A DNA stretch of 56,670 nt from IMG/VR virus record IMGVR_UViG_3300042891_000430, positions 1-56,670 of that record. One strand, written 5' to 3'. Made by a program: the position numbers and the translations under genes. Source of the stretch: a virus. Under the pieces are notes generated by a model that was not told the DNA's origin, searched no databases, and saw only the letters and a list, made by a program, of their open reading frames with translations. This document shows positions 26,148 through 35,039 of the stretch, in pieces; the stretch's first letter is position 1, and each line of letters starts with the position of its first letter.

Positions 26148-26587
26148 TACGCAGCCTCCTGCATCAAAAACTCGCGGCTAGGTTTCAGTTTTAGCCAACG
26201 GCAGTCTTCACGAACCATAGACACAACGATCAAGTCCTCGTCTGGGAAGACATCCTTGATCCGAGCCTCTATCTTAAACCCTAATTTAAGGTCAAAGTCT
26301 AGGGCATGACTGTTGTTTGCAGGTATTTGGCCGAACAGTTTCCGGCATCCTAGCTGCACAAATGGGTAATGGAACGTGATCCAAAGCATGTCCCTACTGG
26401 CCCACTTTGCATCAATACCATAGGTGTGCAGGTTAATACTTGCACCAGTGTACCCATTGAAAATAACGCCACCAGTCAACTCACCATTGCGGACATTAGA
26501 GATGACGCGGTCGACGGCTGGATTGAACTGTACGCCTGCCCCTTCGGCTATTAGATATCCGTGAACTGGATTACCTAGCTCGATCAT
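26147..26587 (-). CDS. GNAT-like acetyltransferase-type protein
   Basis: From the ATG at 26587 (TAATG overlap with the upstream stop) the protein is 146 residues. The pattern of GGVIFNGYTGASINLHTYG, a central ITFHYPFVQLGCRKLFGQIP stretch and a late KLGFKIEARIKDVF resembles GNAT-fold proteins found among podovirus structural genes. The usual acetyl-CoA loop is not clearly recognisable, so enzymatic activity is uncertain. It may modify a virion or host protein. Confidence 0.6.
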   Translation of the reverse strand: MIELGNPVHGYLIAEGAGVQFNPAVDRVISNVRNGELTGGVIFNGYTGASINLHTYGIDAKWASRDMLWITFHYPFVQLGCRKLFGQIPANNSHALDFDLKLGFKIEARIKDVFPDEDLIVVSMVREDCRWLKLKPSREFLMQEAA

Positions 26588-29118
26588 TAACCACACAGAT
26601 AGATGCAAGCGACAAGTTTAACTTCGTCCGGTGAAGAGAATGTAACATTCTCACGGGCTTTGGCAACGGTGCAACCACGGACAATGTCATCGGCTTGCTT
26701 CATACCTTTACCCGGCATGGAGGACGAGACAATGAGGTCGCCTGTCTCAATGTCGCCATTTTCTCCACAGACGAGAACCTGACCTTCACCCAAAGCATTG
26801 ACGGCGATGTAGTCGTAGTTACCGCGCATGGCCTCCCAGATAGGGGTCATCTCGTTCTCGACATACCTGTCCTCTGTAAGGATAACAGGCCACTCTACGC
26901 TCCCATCACGAGCTGCCTCTGTCTGAGGGGGAGGGTTCTGATCGAATACTGCCGGTGGCATGGTATTGCCGAGACGTCCGTGTTTATACGCAACTACCCC
27001 AACAACACCTTTTTGGTTTTGGCGACTGCTTTTCTCAACCCGGCAAAGGACGTTAGACACACTACGACGGACAAGGCACTCCACATCGACAACGATCTCT
27101 CCAATTTCGACGTCATAGTCTATCTCAGTAAGAGCATCGTGAGCACCAGTAAACGGGCCATAGTTTATCCCGTTACCTTCGGCATAAAAATCATAGCCGT
27201 TAGCTACGCCGACAAGTCCAGATGTGTACCCAGTTGAGAAGTTAGATCGGCCACGAACGCCATGGTTGAAGGCTCCACCATCAGCGCCAAGGCCGTAGAT
27301 ACACTCAACTCCGTTAGCACTGGTACTAAGTGCTGGTAGGTTTGGGTCTGCGATGTTGCCGCCACTTAGGCAGGTAGTAATCGGTCGCCACAGAAATACG
27401 TTCTGGTTGCCGGTATACGCCTGCAAAATGTACTGGCCGCTACTATTGGTAATTAGAAGGTTCACAGCCGTGAGCGTGCCGCCACTAATGCGGTTAGCGC
27501 TTAAACTACCAGTAGTGATTTTACCCGCGTCGAGATCGCCAATATAGGCGCTGCCTATAGCTGCGAGATCGATATAGGTCGCGACGTTAGAAGTCCTGAT
27601 CTTGTCTAATACTGCAAATGGCCCGAGCCCACTCACCTGCGTATTAGGAAGCGACCCAGTAATCTTAGAAGCCGACAGCGCAGCATCAACCGCGAGCTGA
27701 CCGCTACTAATAAAAAACGGTGTCGCTGTACCAGTTGGTGTGGTTACGATGAACTGGTCTGTGTTGAACTTGATACGACTTGTGCCATTTGAGAACGCTT
27801 GGATACGCATCCCAGCACTGCTGTAGGTAGAGTTAGGACCACTCTCAGCCGCACGGACCTGTACCTGAAATTCTGCAGCCGCTCCGTCCGATGGACTAGC
27901 GCTTGCCAGAAGTTGGTAGAACCCGCCAGCCGAACCACCAGTGGTCTTAACTTCAAGGCTGTTAAGGTCAGACGCTAGGGCGCTCGTACCATTAGCTGTC
28001 GTAACCTGCGTACCGTTAATCGTCGCAGTGTTACCATCAGGGCCAATCGATACAAGGTTATCGAGGCGAGTAGCCGTAGTCTTATCGCCGTCAGTCTTTG
28101 AAATGCTCTCGGTGACAAGAGTTGAAAGCAGCACGCCGAGGCTGTCGACGTTTGTAACAACTTGCCACGCCGACCCCGTCCACTTTTTAAGGGTGTTAGC
28201 TAAAGCGGTATCCAGCCAAAGATCATTAACGGCAATAACGCGAGGCGTCCTAGACTGAATGAACGCAGTTGTCTGCGTCTGCCAGCTAGATCCGTTATAG
28301 ACCTTCAGTAACGTAGTCGTAGTGTCGAACCAGATAGTTCCAACAGATGGCGAAGTTGGAGCTGTCGACTGAATGAACGCAGACCGAGTAGCCCATAGAG
28401 AACCATTCCACTGCTTAATAACTGGTGGCGACGTGTTAACATCGACCCAGTAATCGTTAACTAGAAGCGAGCGTGGGAAGTTACTTTGGATATAGGTATA
28501 GGCGTTAGTTGACGCGGTAGTAACAGCGTTAATCTGTGTGGCAATCGCACCATCTGGACCTGACAACGCAAGGATATCGGTAGTAACCGCCGCGATCATG
28601 CCCTGCGTTTGAGCGTTTACCGTATCGATACGGCCAGACAACGCCTGTGTCGCTGTCGAGCGGGCTAGCTGCTCTGTTACGATCTTAGCGTTAGTGTCAT
28701 CGACTGCCGCATCTAGCTGAACGATCTGAGCTTTAGTTACGGCATTGGTATCCTCAATACCTTGCCGAAACATATCTAGCGCGTTCTGCAACGTGGCGAG
28801 CGCAATACGCGCCTCACGCTGGTTCTGCTCAGCTAATTTAGCTGCTTGCGCCGCCGCTTTGTCTAGGATCTGATCGAGTGTCGGATCTAGGAGGATCTTA
28901 CTCCAGTTCGTCTTCTCTGTAGATATAGTGACCGCTTTCTTAATGGCGGTATCGAGATCTGCAACCGTAGCAACCCATGCACTGCTATCGCCAGTCTGAC
29001 GACTTAGAACCTCTACAGTCTGCTTGAGGGCGCGAACAGCCGTTGCGACACTATCTAGTGTCGTTCCAACTTCGGGGATAGCTGCGTATTTGTTATTACG
29101 AACATCAACCACGTCCAA
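26587..29118 (-). CDS. tail fibre / tail tip protein, 843 aa
   Basis: The N-terminal 170 residues are coiled-coil-like. Three related segments follow (DYWVDVNTSPPVIKQWNGSLW, GTIWFDTTTTLLKVYNGSSW, DLWLDTALANTLKKWTGSAW), a repeat seen in phage fibres. A beta-rich shaft ends in a domain with GEGQVLVCGENGDIETGD that resembles Peptidase_G2-type self-cleaving or trimerising fibre ends. It is probably a receptor-binding or tail-tip component. Its 5' end overlaps the adjoining tail gene by 14 bases. Confidence 0.75.
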   Translation of the reverse strand: MDVVDVRNNKYAAIPEVGTTLDSVATAVRALKQTVEVLSRQTGDSSAWVATVADLDTAIKKAVTISTEKTNWSKILLDPTLDQILDKAAAQAAKLAEQNQREARIALATLQNALDMFRQGIEDTNAVTKAQIVQLDAAVDDTNAKIVTEQLARSTATQALSGRIDTVNAQTQGMIAAVTTDILALSGPDGAIATQINAVTTASTNAYTYIQSNFPRSLLVNDYWVDVNTSPPVIKQWNGSLWATRSAFIQSTAPTSPSVGTIWFDTTTTLLKVYNGSSWQTQTTAFIQSRTPRVIAVNDLWLDTALANTLKKWTGSAWQVVTNVDSLGVLLSTLVTESISKTDGDKTTATRLDNLVSIGPDGNTATINGTQVTTANGTSALASDLNSLEVKTTGGSAGGFYQLLASASPSDGAAAEFQVQVRAAESGPNSTYSSAGMRIQAFSNGTSRIKFNTDQFIVTTPTGTATPFFISSGQLAVDAALSASKITGSLPNTQVSGLGPFAVLDKIRTSNVATYIDLAAIGSAYIGDLDAGKITTGSLSANRISGGTLTAVNLLITNSSGQYILQAYTGNQNVFLWRPITTCLSGGNIADPNLPALSTSANGVECIYGLGADGGAFNHGVRGRSNFSTGYTSGLVGVANGYDFYAEGNGINYGPFTGAHDALTEIDYDVEIGEIVVDVECLVRRSVSNVLCRVEKSSRQNQKGVVGVVAYKHGRLGNTMPPAVFDQNPPPQTEAARDGSVEWPVILTEDRYVENEMTPIWEAMRGNYDYIAVNALGEGQVLVCGENGDIETGDLIVSSSMPGKGMKQADDIVRGCTVAKARENVTFSSPDEVKLVACIYLCG

Positions 29119-30445
29119 GCTCCCTTGAAGTCGACGCGATCTGAATATCAGTTACGATCACACGAGCTTCAATCTCGAACTGCCACTCCTCAGCCATAAA
29201 GCCTGACGGCAGGCGGAACTCTTCCCCTGAGGTACGGAGCTCTCGCGAGAAGCGCAACACGCCGTCGCAATAGACGCGGAAGATACCATACATACTCGCA
29301 GTGAGCGTAGTTGGGTTTACAACACGGTCGATAAGGGTAGGTGCGCCGGGAGGAACAGTGAAATAGATCTTGGCTGCGCCAAGGTTTTCTTTCTTGTTCA
29401 TCTTAAAGATCTTCGACCGCCACTTATACGGTTGAAGATTTGTGCTGTCTGGGTTGTCGAGGACAAAAACCTGACCGCCTTTGATAATCAAAGGCAAAGC
29501 TGACCACGGGTCTGCGATGATGTTACTAATCGCGTACGACGTATCTTTAAGCTGGATGTACCCAAGGCGCGAGTTTGAAGCCGACGGATCAATCATGATC
29601 CCATTCGTCTCCGTAATGCCCGGTGTCTCGTACGCCATATAGGCAGTGTTAAACTGCACGGCGCGAAGCTTATAGATGTTGCTGCGGCTCTTCCACTCCG
29701 CCGGACCAATAAGTCCCTGCGTCAAGTTCGTAACCTGACCGGGAGTGGCAACGACAAGACCATTCGGGCTGGAGTAAATGACGCCGTTTGGCGTTGAGAT
29801 GATTGAAGCTCGCGACGTGCATGGCTCGTAAGAGTTAATCTTGGCGAGCGACATAACAGACGGATGCACGCCTGTGGCAGTCCACGGTGAGCCTGTCGTG
29901 CAGATAATAAGCGTCTGACCCATGACGCCACAGCCAACAACAGGGTAGTCGACGGCTACAGCATATTCGGCAGGCCATGCGTGCGGGCGGTATGGTTCGC
30001 AGAACCACACTTCGTTATCTTTCCACGCAGCGATGATCCCGTTAGGCATCGCTACCCAGCCTTTCAGGCTGCTATCTGGCGGTATCCATCCGGTACTCTG
30101 CAACTGTTCGTTACCAGTGATATCGTCATCAGTCTTGTTGTCAGAATAGCTGGTAACACCTACTGCGATCTCATCGACACGAAAATAAGTTGCGATACCT
30201 AGTACAGATGTAACAGTACGATACACGCGCTTAGTCGTGATCGATCTACCGTTTAACTGCGATGAGGTAGGGTCCGGGATCAGCAGCGACCAAGTCTCGC
30301 CGACGTTACCAGTCTTAACGGTCGGAGCGCTTGGGGGGCCTTCTTCGCCGAACTCAGATACATACGTATATACGTACGACCGGACAACCGTAATCGGGTC
30401 GACCCAAAAGTCATCTCCACCAGAACCAACGGTTGTATCAGTCAT
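29105..30445 (-). CDS. podovirus tail structural protein, 446 aa
   Basis: The protein is beta-rich, with repeated strand-turn units of the propeller type (WVAMPNGIIAAWKDNEVWF, TPNGVIYSSPNGLVVATPG) and a final beta-sandwich. It matches the style of podovirus tail tube or nozzle proteins. It overlaps the upstream gene by ATGA, and the two may be halves of one tail protein, since the start of the upstream product looks like the N-terminus of the same family. Confidence in a structural role is high; the exact position in the tail is inferred. Confidence 0.75.
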   Translation of the reverse strand: MTDTTVGSGGDDFWVDPITVVRSYVYTYVSEFGEEGPPSAPTVKTGNVGETWSLLIPDPTSSQLNGRSITTKRVYRTVTSVLGIATYFRVDEIAVGVTSYSDNKTDDDITGNEQLQSTGWIPPDSSLKGWVAMPNGIIAAWKDNEVWFCEPYRPHAWPAEYAVAVDYPVVGCGVMGQTLIICTTGSPWTATGVHPSVMSLAKINSYEPCTSRASIISTPNGVIYSSPNGLVVATPGQVTNLTQGLIGPAEWKSRSNIYKLRAVQFNTAYMAYETPGITETNGIMIDPSASNSRLGYIQLKDTSYAISNIIADPWSALPLIIKGGQVFVLDNPDSTNLQPYKWRSKIFKMNKKENLGAAKIYFTVPPGAPTLIDRVVNPTTLTASMYGIFRVYCDGVLRFSRELRTSGEEFRLPSGFMAEEWQFEIEARVIVTDIQIASTSRELGRG

Positions 30446-31929
30446 CCGTTACCCCCCGTGCCACCGCCACCGCCAGTGTTCGGATCATAAGGTGAAAAAT
30501 ATGCGTTCTGGTTTACGACTGGGAACGCGGTAAATCCGTTAATCTGGTTACCACTCAGATCAAGAACCTTAACGCGGCTATCTTCGGCAGCGTCATAAGT
30601 TACGAGAACTTGATCGCCATAGAGCGTAGTGATCGGAATAGTAAGGACAACAAGAGCATCAACCCCGTCGACATTGACTTGTGTCGGGACATGGTTTGTA
30701 CCGTTAACAATAACCCCGAAGCGTGTCGGAGCCGGGGAGTTTGTAATCAACTTCTCGTTGAACTTCAGGTTCACGATATTATTGATTGCCGAGTTAGCAA
30801 TCATAGACGGCCTTGAGTTATCGCCAGCCGTGTTCTCAACCGGCTTCATCACGAAGCCCTGAGCATCATTACCAGCCGTATCTTGGATCGCATTAGCGTC
30901 GTTGCTAATCGTAGGATCAGTGTATGAGACAGTAACAACTGCACCGACGGATACTGCGCTCGCGAGCGTAAGGATCACGCAACGATCAGGCGGGTAGATC
31001 GACATCGAAGACACGTTAACCTTCGCGCCGTTTGCCAAAACATTGAACGTCGACGTTGCCGGAAGATTGGTATCTTGAAGCGGATTTGCATCCGTAAACC
31101 AGACCTTGAGCGTCACACCATCCGGCTCAAGAAGGGCCTGACGGAACGTAGGTCCGATCTTGTCTGACGTATCGTTCCCGACTGTAAGCGTAAATGAAGC
31201 AACGTCGTTACCAGCTTCATCCTGCAGGGCTGACTTATCGTCACCAGTGGTTGGATCTTTGTACGTCAGAGTAATGACTTCGTTTGGATCTACGGGCTCG
31301 GACAGGTTGAGCGTGCATGTGCGCGCTGGGCCGTCGATAGCAACTGACGCGATCTCAAACGTGCGCGTAGGCGAAGTCACCGTAAACGCAGTGGCAGGTG
31401 GAGGGTTAACTGCATCAAGCCTACGCTCCTCAGTGAACTTGATGAGAAGCATGGCACCGCTAACACTGGCAGACGATACAGTCGGAGCAACTGTATCGTC
31501 TGGCGTAACTGGAGCAGCAACATTGGGAGCGCTACCCGGTGCAGGTATCCCAAGTTTATAGGCGCTATTCCCAGTAGCGATGCGAGAGTACGTATTGTAC
31601 GTCGGGACTGTATTAGGTCCGACCCAGTAAAACCGCCTGTAACTGTCATCACGAACCGGAGCTCGTAAGACCTCTACATCGATATCTTGGAACTCCATCC
31701 ACACGGACGTGTTAAACGTATCTCCAGAATATGGATCGCTCGGGATACGGTAAACGCGAGTAGCAGCCGGGTTAACTAGATTACGCACAAGGCGCGGCGA
31801 CTTCATGCCGTCGAGCGCACCAGAGTACATCCATGTGTTTTCGGCCAGCGCCGCACCACCGTCAGGGAGCAGACGATCATCCTGTATGGGGATCATACCC
31901 CCAAAGACGTTGATGCGAAGCGCGACCAT
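30442..31929 (-). CDS. tail protein with Ig-like (SwmB-type) repeats, 495 aa
   Basis: The first about 130 residues (INVFGGMIPIQDDRLLPDGG...) resemble the start of podovirus tail tube/nozzle proteins. Then follow at least three similar domains of about 100 residues (about 143-240, 242-340, 345-445), each with a strand set, TVTLTL-like run, VTYxDPTT and a GND/GNQ end, the pattern of SwmB-type Ig-like domains. The protein ends in a Gly-rich tail (GGGGGTGGNG). The Ig-like repeats probably stick out from the tail and bind host surface sugars. Confidence 0.75.
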   Translation of the reverse strand: MVALRINVFGGMIPIQDDRLLPDGGAALAENTWMYSGALDGMKSPRLVRNLVNPAATRVYRIPSDPYSGDTFNTSVWMEFQDIDVEVLRAPVRDDSYRRFYWVGPNTVPTYNTYSRIATGNSAYKLGIPAPGSAPNVAAPVTPDDTVAPTVSSASVSGAMLLIKFTEERRLDAVNPPPATAFTVTSPTRTFEIASVAIDGPARTCTLNLSEPVDPNEVITLTYKDPTTGDDKSALQDEAGNDVASFTLTVGNDTSDKIGPTFRQALLEPDGVTLKVWFTDANPLQDTNLPATSTFNVLANGAKVNVSSMSIYPPDRCVILTLASAVSVGAVVTVSYTDPTISNDANAIQDTAGNDAQGFVMKPVENTAGDNSRPSMIANSAINNIVNLKFNEKLITNSPAPTRFGVIVNGTNHVPTQVNVDGVDALVVLTIPITTLYGDQVLVTYDAAEDSRVKVLDLSGNQINGFTAFPVVNQNAYFSPYDPNTGGGGGTGGNG

Positions 31930-31936
31930 TTAACAC

Positions 31937-32098
31937 TCACTTACCGTTCTTAGCCAAAGCCTTCTTGCCAGCTTCAATCTCTTCGAGCGTAGCTTTGCTC
32001 AAAGCAACAGGAGCGGCATCGGCCTTCTGTTCTGTTACGGTAACAGTTACTTCGGTAGTAACTTCCGAAGTAGCTTCGACTTTAGGTGACTTAGCCAT
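31937..32098 (-). CDS. small Val/Thr-rich protein, 53 aa
   Basis: The ATG at 32098 follows AAAGGAACTAAC, a good ribosome-binding site; an earlier in-frame ATG (32122) lacks one. The VT-rich middle (EVTTEVTVTVTE) is encoded by overlapping GTTAC/GTAAC words, including a 7-bp dyad. No function recognised. It is one of five short MAK-starting proteins in this stretch. Confidence 0.7.
   Translation of the reverse strand: MAKSPKVEATSEVTTEVTVTVTEQKADAAPVALSKATLEEIEAGKKALAKNGK
32032..32063. repeat. double dyad: CTGTTAC-N-GTAACAG and AGTTACT-N5-AGTAACT
   Basis: A 7-bp palindrome (32032-32046) abuts a 7-bp N5 dyad (32045-32063, spacer TCGGT). Densest cluster of the motif in the window, inside the 53-aa gene. 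Confidence 0.7.
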
Positions 32099-32109
32099 GT
32101 TAGTTCCTT

Positions 32110-32364
32110 TCAGCAGTTCCAAGCCCGCAACGACTTGTTGATGCGGGAGTTAGGGTCATTGGCTGTTTTAGCGCTAGTCAGTTTCTTTTTCATCCCTTTC
32201 ATTCGGGCACAGAAACTGTCACGGCGCGGCCCACCTTCGGGTTGTGGTGGCTTGAGACCCGGCTTACCGGGATTAGCTTTGTTGTAAGCTGCGCGGCCCT
32301 TGGCGTTCAAGCCGCCTTTAGGGTCTTTTCCTTCCTTACGCTGCCATGCTGGGGTCTTAGCCAT
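32110..32364 (-). CDS. small basic phage protein, 84 aa
   Basis: Starts MAKTPAWQRKEGKDPKGGLNA and ends RINKSLRAWNC. This lysine/glycine-rich type recurs widely in marine and soil phage genomes as an unnamed small protein, as far as I recall. The ATG at 32364 shares a base with the upstream stop (TGATG). The short Cys-containing end and high charge suggest nucleic acid or virion binding, but this is unproven. Confidence 0.8.
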   Translation of the reverse strand: MAKTPAWQRKEGKDPKGGLNAKGRAAYNKANPGKPGLKPPQPEGGPRRDSFCARMKGMKKKLTSAKTANDPNSRINKSLRAWNC

Positions 32365-32528
32365 CACTTACCCTTCCGAGCTGCACGCATATTATCGACG
32401 AGGTTAGGGTACGGACGTCCAGCTTTACTCGCCATAGCTTTAGCTTTGGCTTTCTGAGCTTCAGACATCTTCTTAGAAGGACCGAGGCCCTTTGGTCTCG
32501 GCTTATCCCAAACAGGTGTCTTTGCCAT
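32364..32528 (-). CDS. small basic protein, 54 aa
   Basis: A short frame between two coupled genes encodes MAKTPVWDKPRPKGLGPSKK... ending RAARKGK. Both ends overlap neighbours as TGATG, which supports it as real. It resembles the adjacent 84-aa protein at its first residues (MAKTPxW). Lys/Ala-rich; function unknown. Confidence 0.75.
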   Translation of the reverse strand: MAKTPVWDKPRPKGLGPSKKMSEAQKAKAKAMASKAGRPYPNLVDNMRAARKGK

Positions 32529-32710
32529 CACTTGCCCTTGTTCATTTTGGACAAGGTCTGAGCCAAGCGAGCACGCTGACCAACTTTGCCTTTTTGCTTA
32601 GCTGCCGCTTCGAGCTTAGCCTTGGGGATCTTCTGACCCTGAGGGACACCTAGATCCTTATGGAGCTGACCCGGCTTCTTAATCGCTTTGGCGATCCAGT
32701 TCTTAGCCAT
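32528..32710 (-). CDS. small basic protein, 60 aa
   Basis: Begins MAKNWIAKAIKKPGQLHKDLG and ends SKMNKGK. The pattern AIKKPGxLHKxLG is frequent in small phage proteins of unknown function. It is translationally coupled to the genes on both sides (TAATG upstream, TGATG downstream). Strongly basic. Confidence 0.8.
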   Translation of the reverse strand: MAKNWIAKAIKKPGQLHKDLGVPQGQKIPKAKLEAAAKQKGKVGQRARLAQTLSKMNKGK

Positions 32711-33510
32711 TACCAGTTTCCTGACGAGAACGGCTGCTCATTCTTAATAAGCAGGATGGTAAACATTGATGAGACCAGATTGTTATTGTTTGAGCCCACA
32801 GCAGTGGCACCAACACAATACTTCTCTGGGATCACAAGCGGGTATTTGAAGTTGTACTCAACAGCGCCATTGTTAATAGCGACGACTGCACCGACGCGGG
32901 CCACATGATCGGGGCCGGTAACAAGTAACTTACCAACAACGCTAGTCGTTCCAACTTCTTGACCAGAAGTGAACATACCCTCGACGATATAACCGGTAAA
33001 ACCATTCGGCACGGTGAAGTGCCCAGTGGTTCGTTGGTTGAATGTTGGGAAGATTAAATCCCAACGAACGGCTGGTACGCCAAGCGTAACTACCCCAGTC
33101 CCGATGTTAATAACGCCTACGTTATGGCCAGCAGACCCAACGGTAAGGACAGTTACGTTGTTGACCGCTGCAAAGGTATTGGTCGTGGTAACAGCAGTCT
33201 GACCGCTCAGGGTGACGATCTCAAAGATTTCGTCGTAGTTAGCGTTGACCCCGTCAATCCGAATAGTACGGGCACCTATACCGGCACCAGCGTCGTCCGT
33301 TGAGGTTGAGCTAACGAGAAGTTGAGCCGGTGACTGGCCGTGCGGAACCTTGCCGCCATCCGGCCAAACACTTTCTTCAGCCGTATCTAAGTCTTGGTTA
33401 TAACCAAAGACGGTTAGAGACCGGTGATAAGGGATATTGCCACGGGCGACCTGCAGCTCAAAAGGCTCAGACTTACGGTTCTCTGATATCGAAGATACAG
33501 GACGACCCAT
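32710..33510 (-). CDS. putative virion structural protein, 266 aa
   Basis: Beta-rich protein with Thr/Val/Gly-rich strands (TVLTVGSAGHNVGVINIGTG) and a compact C-terminal domain. No catalytic motif. The gene opens the small-protein/tail segment and is followed by a TAATG overlap. It resembles decoration or fibre-like proteins of marine phages in style; exact family not recognised. Confidence 0.7.
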   Translation of the reverse strand: MGRPVSSISENRKSEPFELQVARGNIPYHRSLTVFGYNQDLDTAEESVWPDGGKVPHGQSPAQLLVSSTSTDDAGAGIGARTIRIDGVNANYDEIFEIVTLSGQTAVTTTNTFAAVNNVTVLTVGSAGHNVGVINIGTGVVTLGVPAVRWDLIFPTFNQRTTGHFTVPNGFTGYIVEGMFTSGQEVGTTSVVGKLLVTGPDHVARVGAVVAINNGAVEYNFKYPLVIPEKYCVGATAVGSNNNNLVSSMFTILLIKNEQPFSSGNW

Positions 33511-33541
33511 GGCATACCCCCCAGTTAAGACAGCTTAACTA

Positions 33542-33694
33542 TTAGCAGCCTTTGCGACCTTTCACCATGCCGCCTTTCTTCATGAACGGCATCTTGGTGT
33601 CCTTCTTCATCATGTCAGCCTTAGGGCTCATCTTCTTGTCCATAGCTTTTCCCTTCTTCTCGAAAGGCATAGGACGCTTTGACATTTTAGCCAT
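33542..33694 (-). CDS. Met/Lys-rich small protein, 50 aa
   Basis: The short frame encodes MAKMSKRPMPFEKKGKAMDKK... ending GGMVKGRKGC, with about one third Lys/Arg and an unusual eleven methionines. Its ATG shares a base with the outer-spanin stop (TGATG), so it is coupled to the lysis genes. Function unknown. Confidence 0.7.
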   Translation of the reverse strand: MAKMSKRPMPFEKKGKAMDKKMSPKADMMKKDTKMPFMKKGGMVKGRKGC

Positions 33695-33888
33695 CAGTCT
33701 TCTCCGCAGAAGCCCATCCGTCGGGCGTTGTTGAACTTATTCCCCCGAATGGTTTCGGGGGTATCTTTGGCAGACCAACTGGTGGCAGGCCAAACTGCGC
33801 ACACGCTACTGACAGTCACGGCAGTGTCCGTCGTTCTCATGCAACTTGCTAGGATCAGTGCTGACAGCATCACCACGACGTATCGCAT
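33694..33888 (-). CDS. outer-membrane spanin lipoprotein (Rz1-like)
   Basis: 64 residues with a signal sequence and lipobox ending LASC (Cys16), so the mature protein would be lipidated and held in the outer membrane. It starts inside the inner-spanin gene in another frame, the usual Rz/Rz1 arrangement. The C-terminal part (DTPETIRGNKFNNARR) is typical of o-spanins in this type of lysis cassette. Together with the inner spanin it would fuse the two membranes at the end of lysis. Confidence 0.85.
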   Translation of the reverse strand: MRYVVVMLSALILASCMRTTDTAVTVSSVCAVWPATSWSAKDTPETIRGNKFNNARRMGFCGED

Positions 33889-34048
33889 TTGTGATCCTCT
33901 CTAGAGTATTGTGCATGATCTCTAACTGGGCATCGCTACGGGCATCGCCCCTAATCTTCCAGTAGAGACCACCGAGAATAGCTATGGTGACGAGGAATAT
34001 ACCAACATAGCGTCCGATTGGCGAGAGGAACCAAGCTATAACCGGCAC
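33806..34048 (-). CDS. inner-membrane spanin (Rz-like)
   Basis: A GTG at 34048 lies three bases after the lysozyme stop with GAGG upstream and gives an 80-residue protein: an N-terminal transmembrane segment (about 12-29), a periplasmic helix (RSDAQLEIMHNTLERITNAIRR) and a short Cys-containing end. Longer ATG versions would overlap lysozyme by 40 bases or more and add a charged leader before the membrane segment. Partner of the overlapping Rz1-like lipoprotein. Confidence 0.8.
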   Translation of the reverse strand: MPVIAWFLSPIGRYVGIFLVTIAILGGLYWKIRGDARSDAQLEIMHNTLERITNAIRRGDAVSTDPSKLHENDGHCRDCQ

Positions 34049-34050
34049 GG

Positions 34051-34818
34051 TTAAGCGCCCTCTTCCTTGAGCATCTGGTATCGCCAATACCATATAGCGA
34101 CCGCCATAACGACAATGGCTATAGCGATCCAAAAGCTTGGCGAACGCACCAAGGCTGTCAAAATCCCGACACTGTCGTGCGTAGTGGACGCCGCTGAGAC
34201 CGCTTGGTTGAACTGGCTCGCAGCCTCAAGACCGCCAGCAATCCCTACGCCGACGGAGGTGTTGGCGATGCGGGACTTCGTAATCGGCTTCGGAGGCTGC
34301 GGTACGTCGACCGGTGTGGCAGCAGATGCCACGCGATTAGTCTTGATCTCCCGCCATAGAGCCACTTCAGCGCGACGGCGATTAACAAGTCCCGGAAGAA
34401 CCTTCCCATTGTCGTTCACCCACTTCATGAACTCAGCGGGAACCTGATCGAATTTCTTAGCGTTAACACGCTTGAGCAGAGTAGAGCGAGCGAAGGCCCC
34501 CCTGCCGACATTGAACGTGAAAGAAACCAGAGCGTCAAATTGCTCTTGGGTGAGGTCGACCGTGACAAGTTCTGACACCTGCTGGGCAACTGCCGTAACG
34601 TCCCTATCGAAGATATTCTCGCCTTCAGCCTTAGTGATAACCATCCCGGCTTCTGGGATCGGATCACCGGCAGCGGCGGTATGACCGTATCCAATAGTTA
34701 ACATCCCGATAACAGGCCCGCCCTTGTAATGCTTCTTTGGCTTGGCGTCGTCATAGCAGTAGGGGATGAAGGTCTCCCAGCTCTTGATGAGCTTGCGACC
34801 CTTTGGTCCTACGTTCAT
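34051..34818 (-). CDS. endolysin: GH24 lysozyme with C-terminal membrane segment
   Basis: The ATG at 34818 overlaps the preceding stop (ATGA) with GGAG nine bases upstream; the in-frame ATG at 34833 is less likely. The T4-lysozyme-type catalytic Glu15 (KSWETF) is followed by LTIGYGHT and FDALVSFTFNVG, so it should cut peptidoglycan glycan strands. At the C-terminus a linker (about 165-220) leads to a strong transmembrane helix (FWIAIAIVVMAVAIWYW) and a short charged tail. The enzyme may be membrane-tethered until release. Confidence 0.92.
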   Translation of the reverse strand: MNVGPKGRKLIKSWETFIPYCYDDAKPKKHYKGGPVIGMLTIGYGHTAAAGDPIPEAGMVITKAEGENIFDRDVTAVAQQVSELVTVDLTQEQFDALVSFTFNVGRGAFARSTLLKRVNAKKFDQVPAEFMKWVNDNGKVLPGLVNRRRAEVALWREIKTNRVASAATPVDVPQPPKPITKSRIANTSVGVGIAGGLEAASQFNQAVSAASTTHDSVGILTALVRSPSFWIAIAIVVMAVAIWYWRYQMLKEEGA

Positions 34819-35033
34819 CGTGGAAGGCTCCATAAATAACTAAGTACTTTGGTGGCAGCGATTGTAATGGCTGATGCTGCACCGCCAACCATAACCATGA
34901 CCTTCCACCCGCCTCTGGCCTGATGCAAGATCTGAAGCATCTCATTCTGGTTCTTAATAAGTGTCGCAACATCCCGCTCCAAGCGGTCGATCTTGGCTTC
35001 AAAGTTACCGACTGTGCGCTGGATGTCGTCCAT
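34815..35033 (-). CDS. putative holin (coiled coil plus one membrane helix)
   Basis: 72 residues: an N-terminal coiled-coil helix (FEAKIDRLERDVATLIKNQNEMLQ region) and one C-terminal membrane segment (about 45-66). The layout resembles XhlA-type holin or holin-associated proteins. It is directly upstream of and coupled to the lysozyme gene, which supports the role. Confidence 0.7.
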   Translation of the reverse strand: MDDIQRTVGNFEAKIDRLERDVATLIKNQNEMLQILHQARGGWKVMVMVGGAASAITIAATKVLSYLWSLPR

Positions 35034-35039
35034 GGTTGG

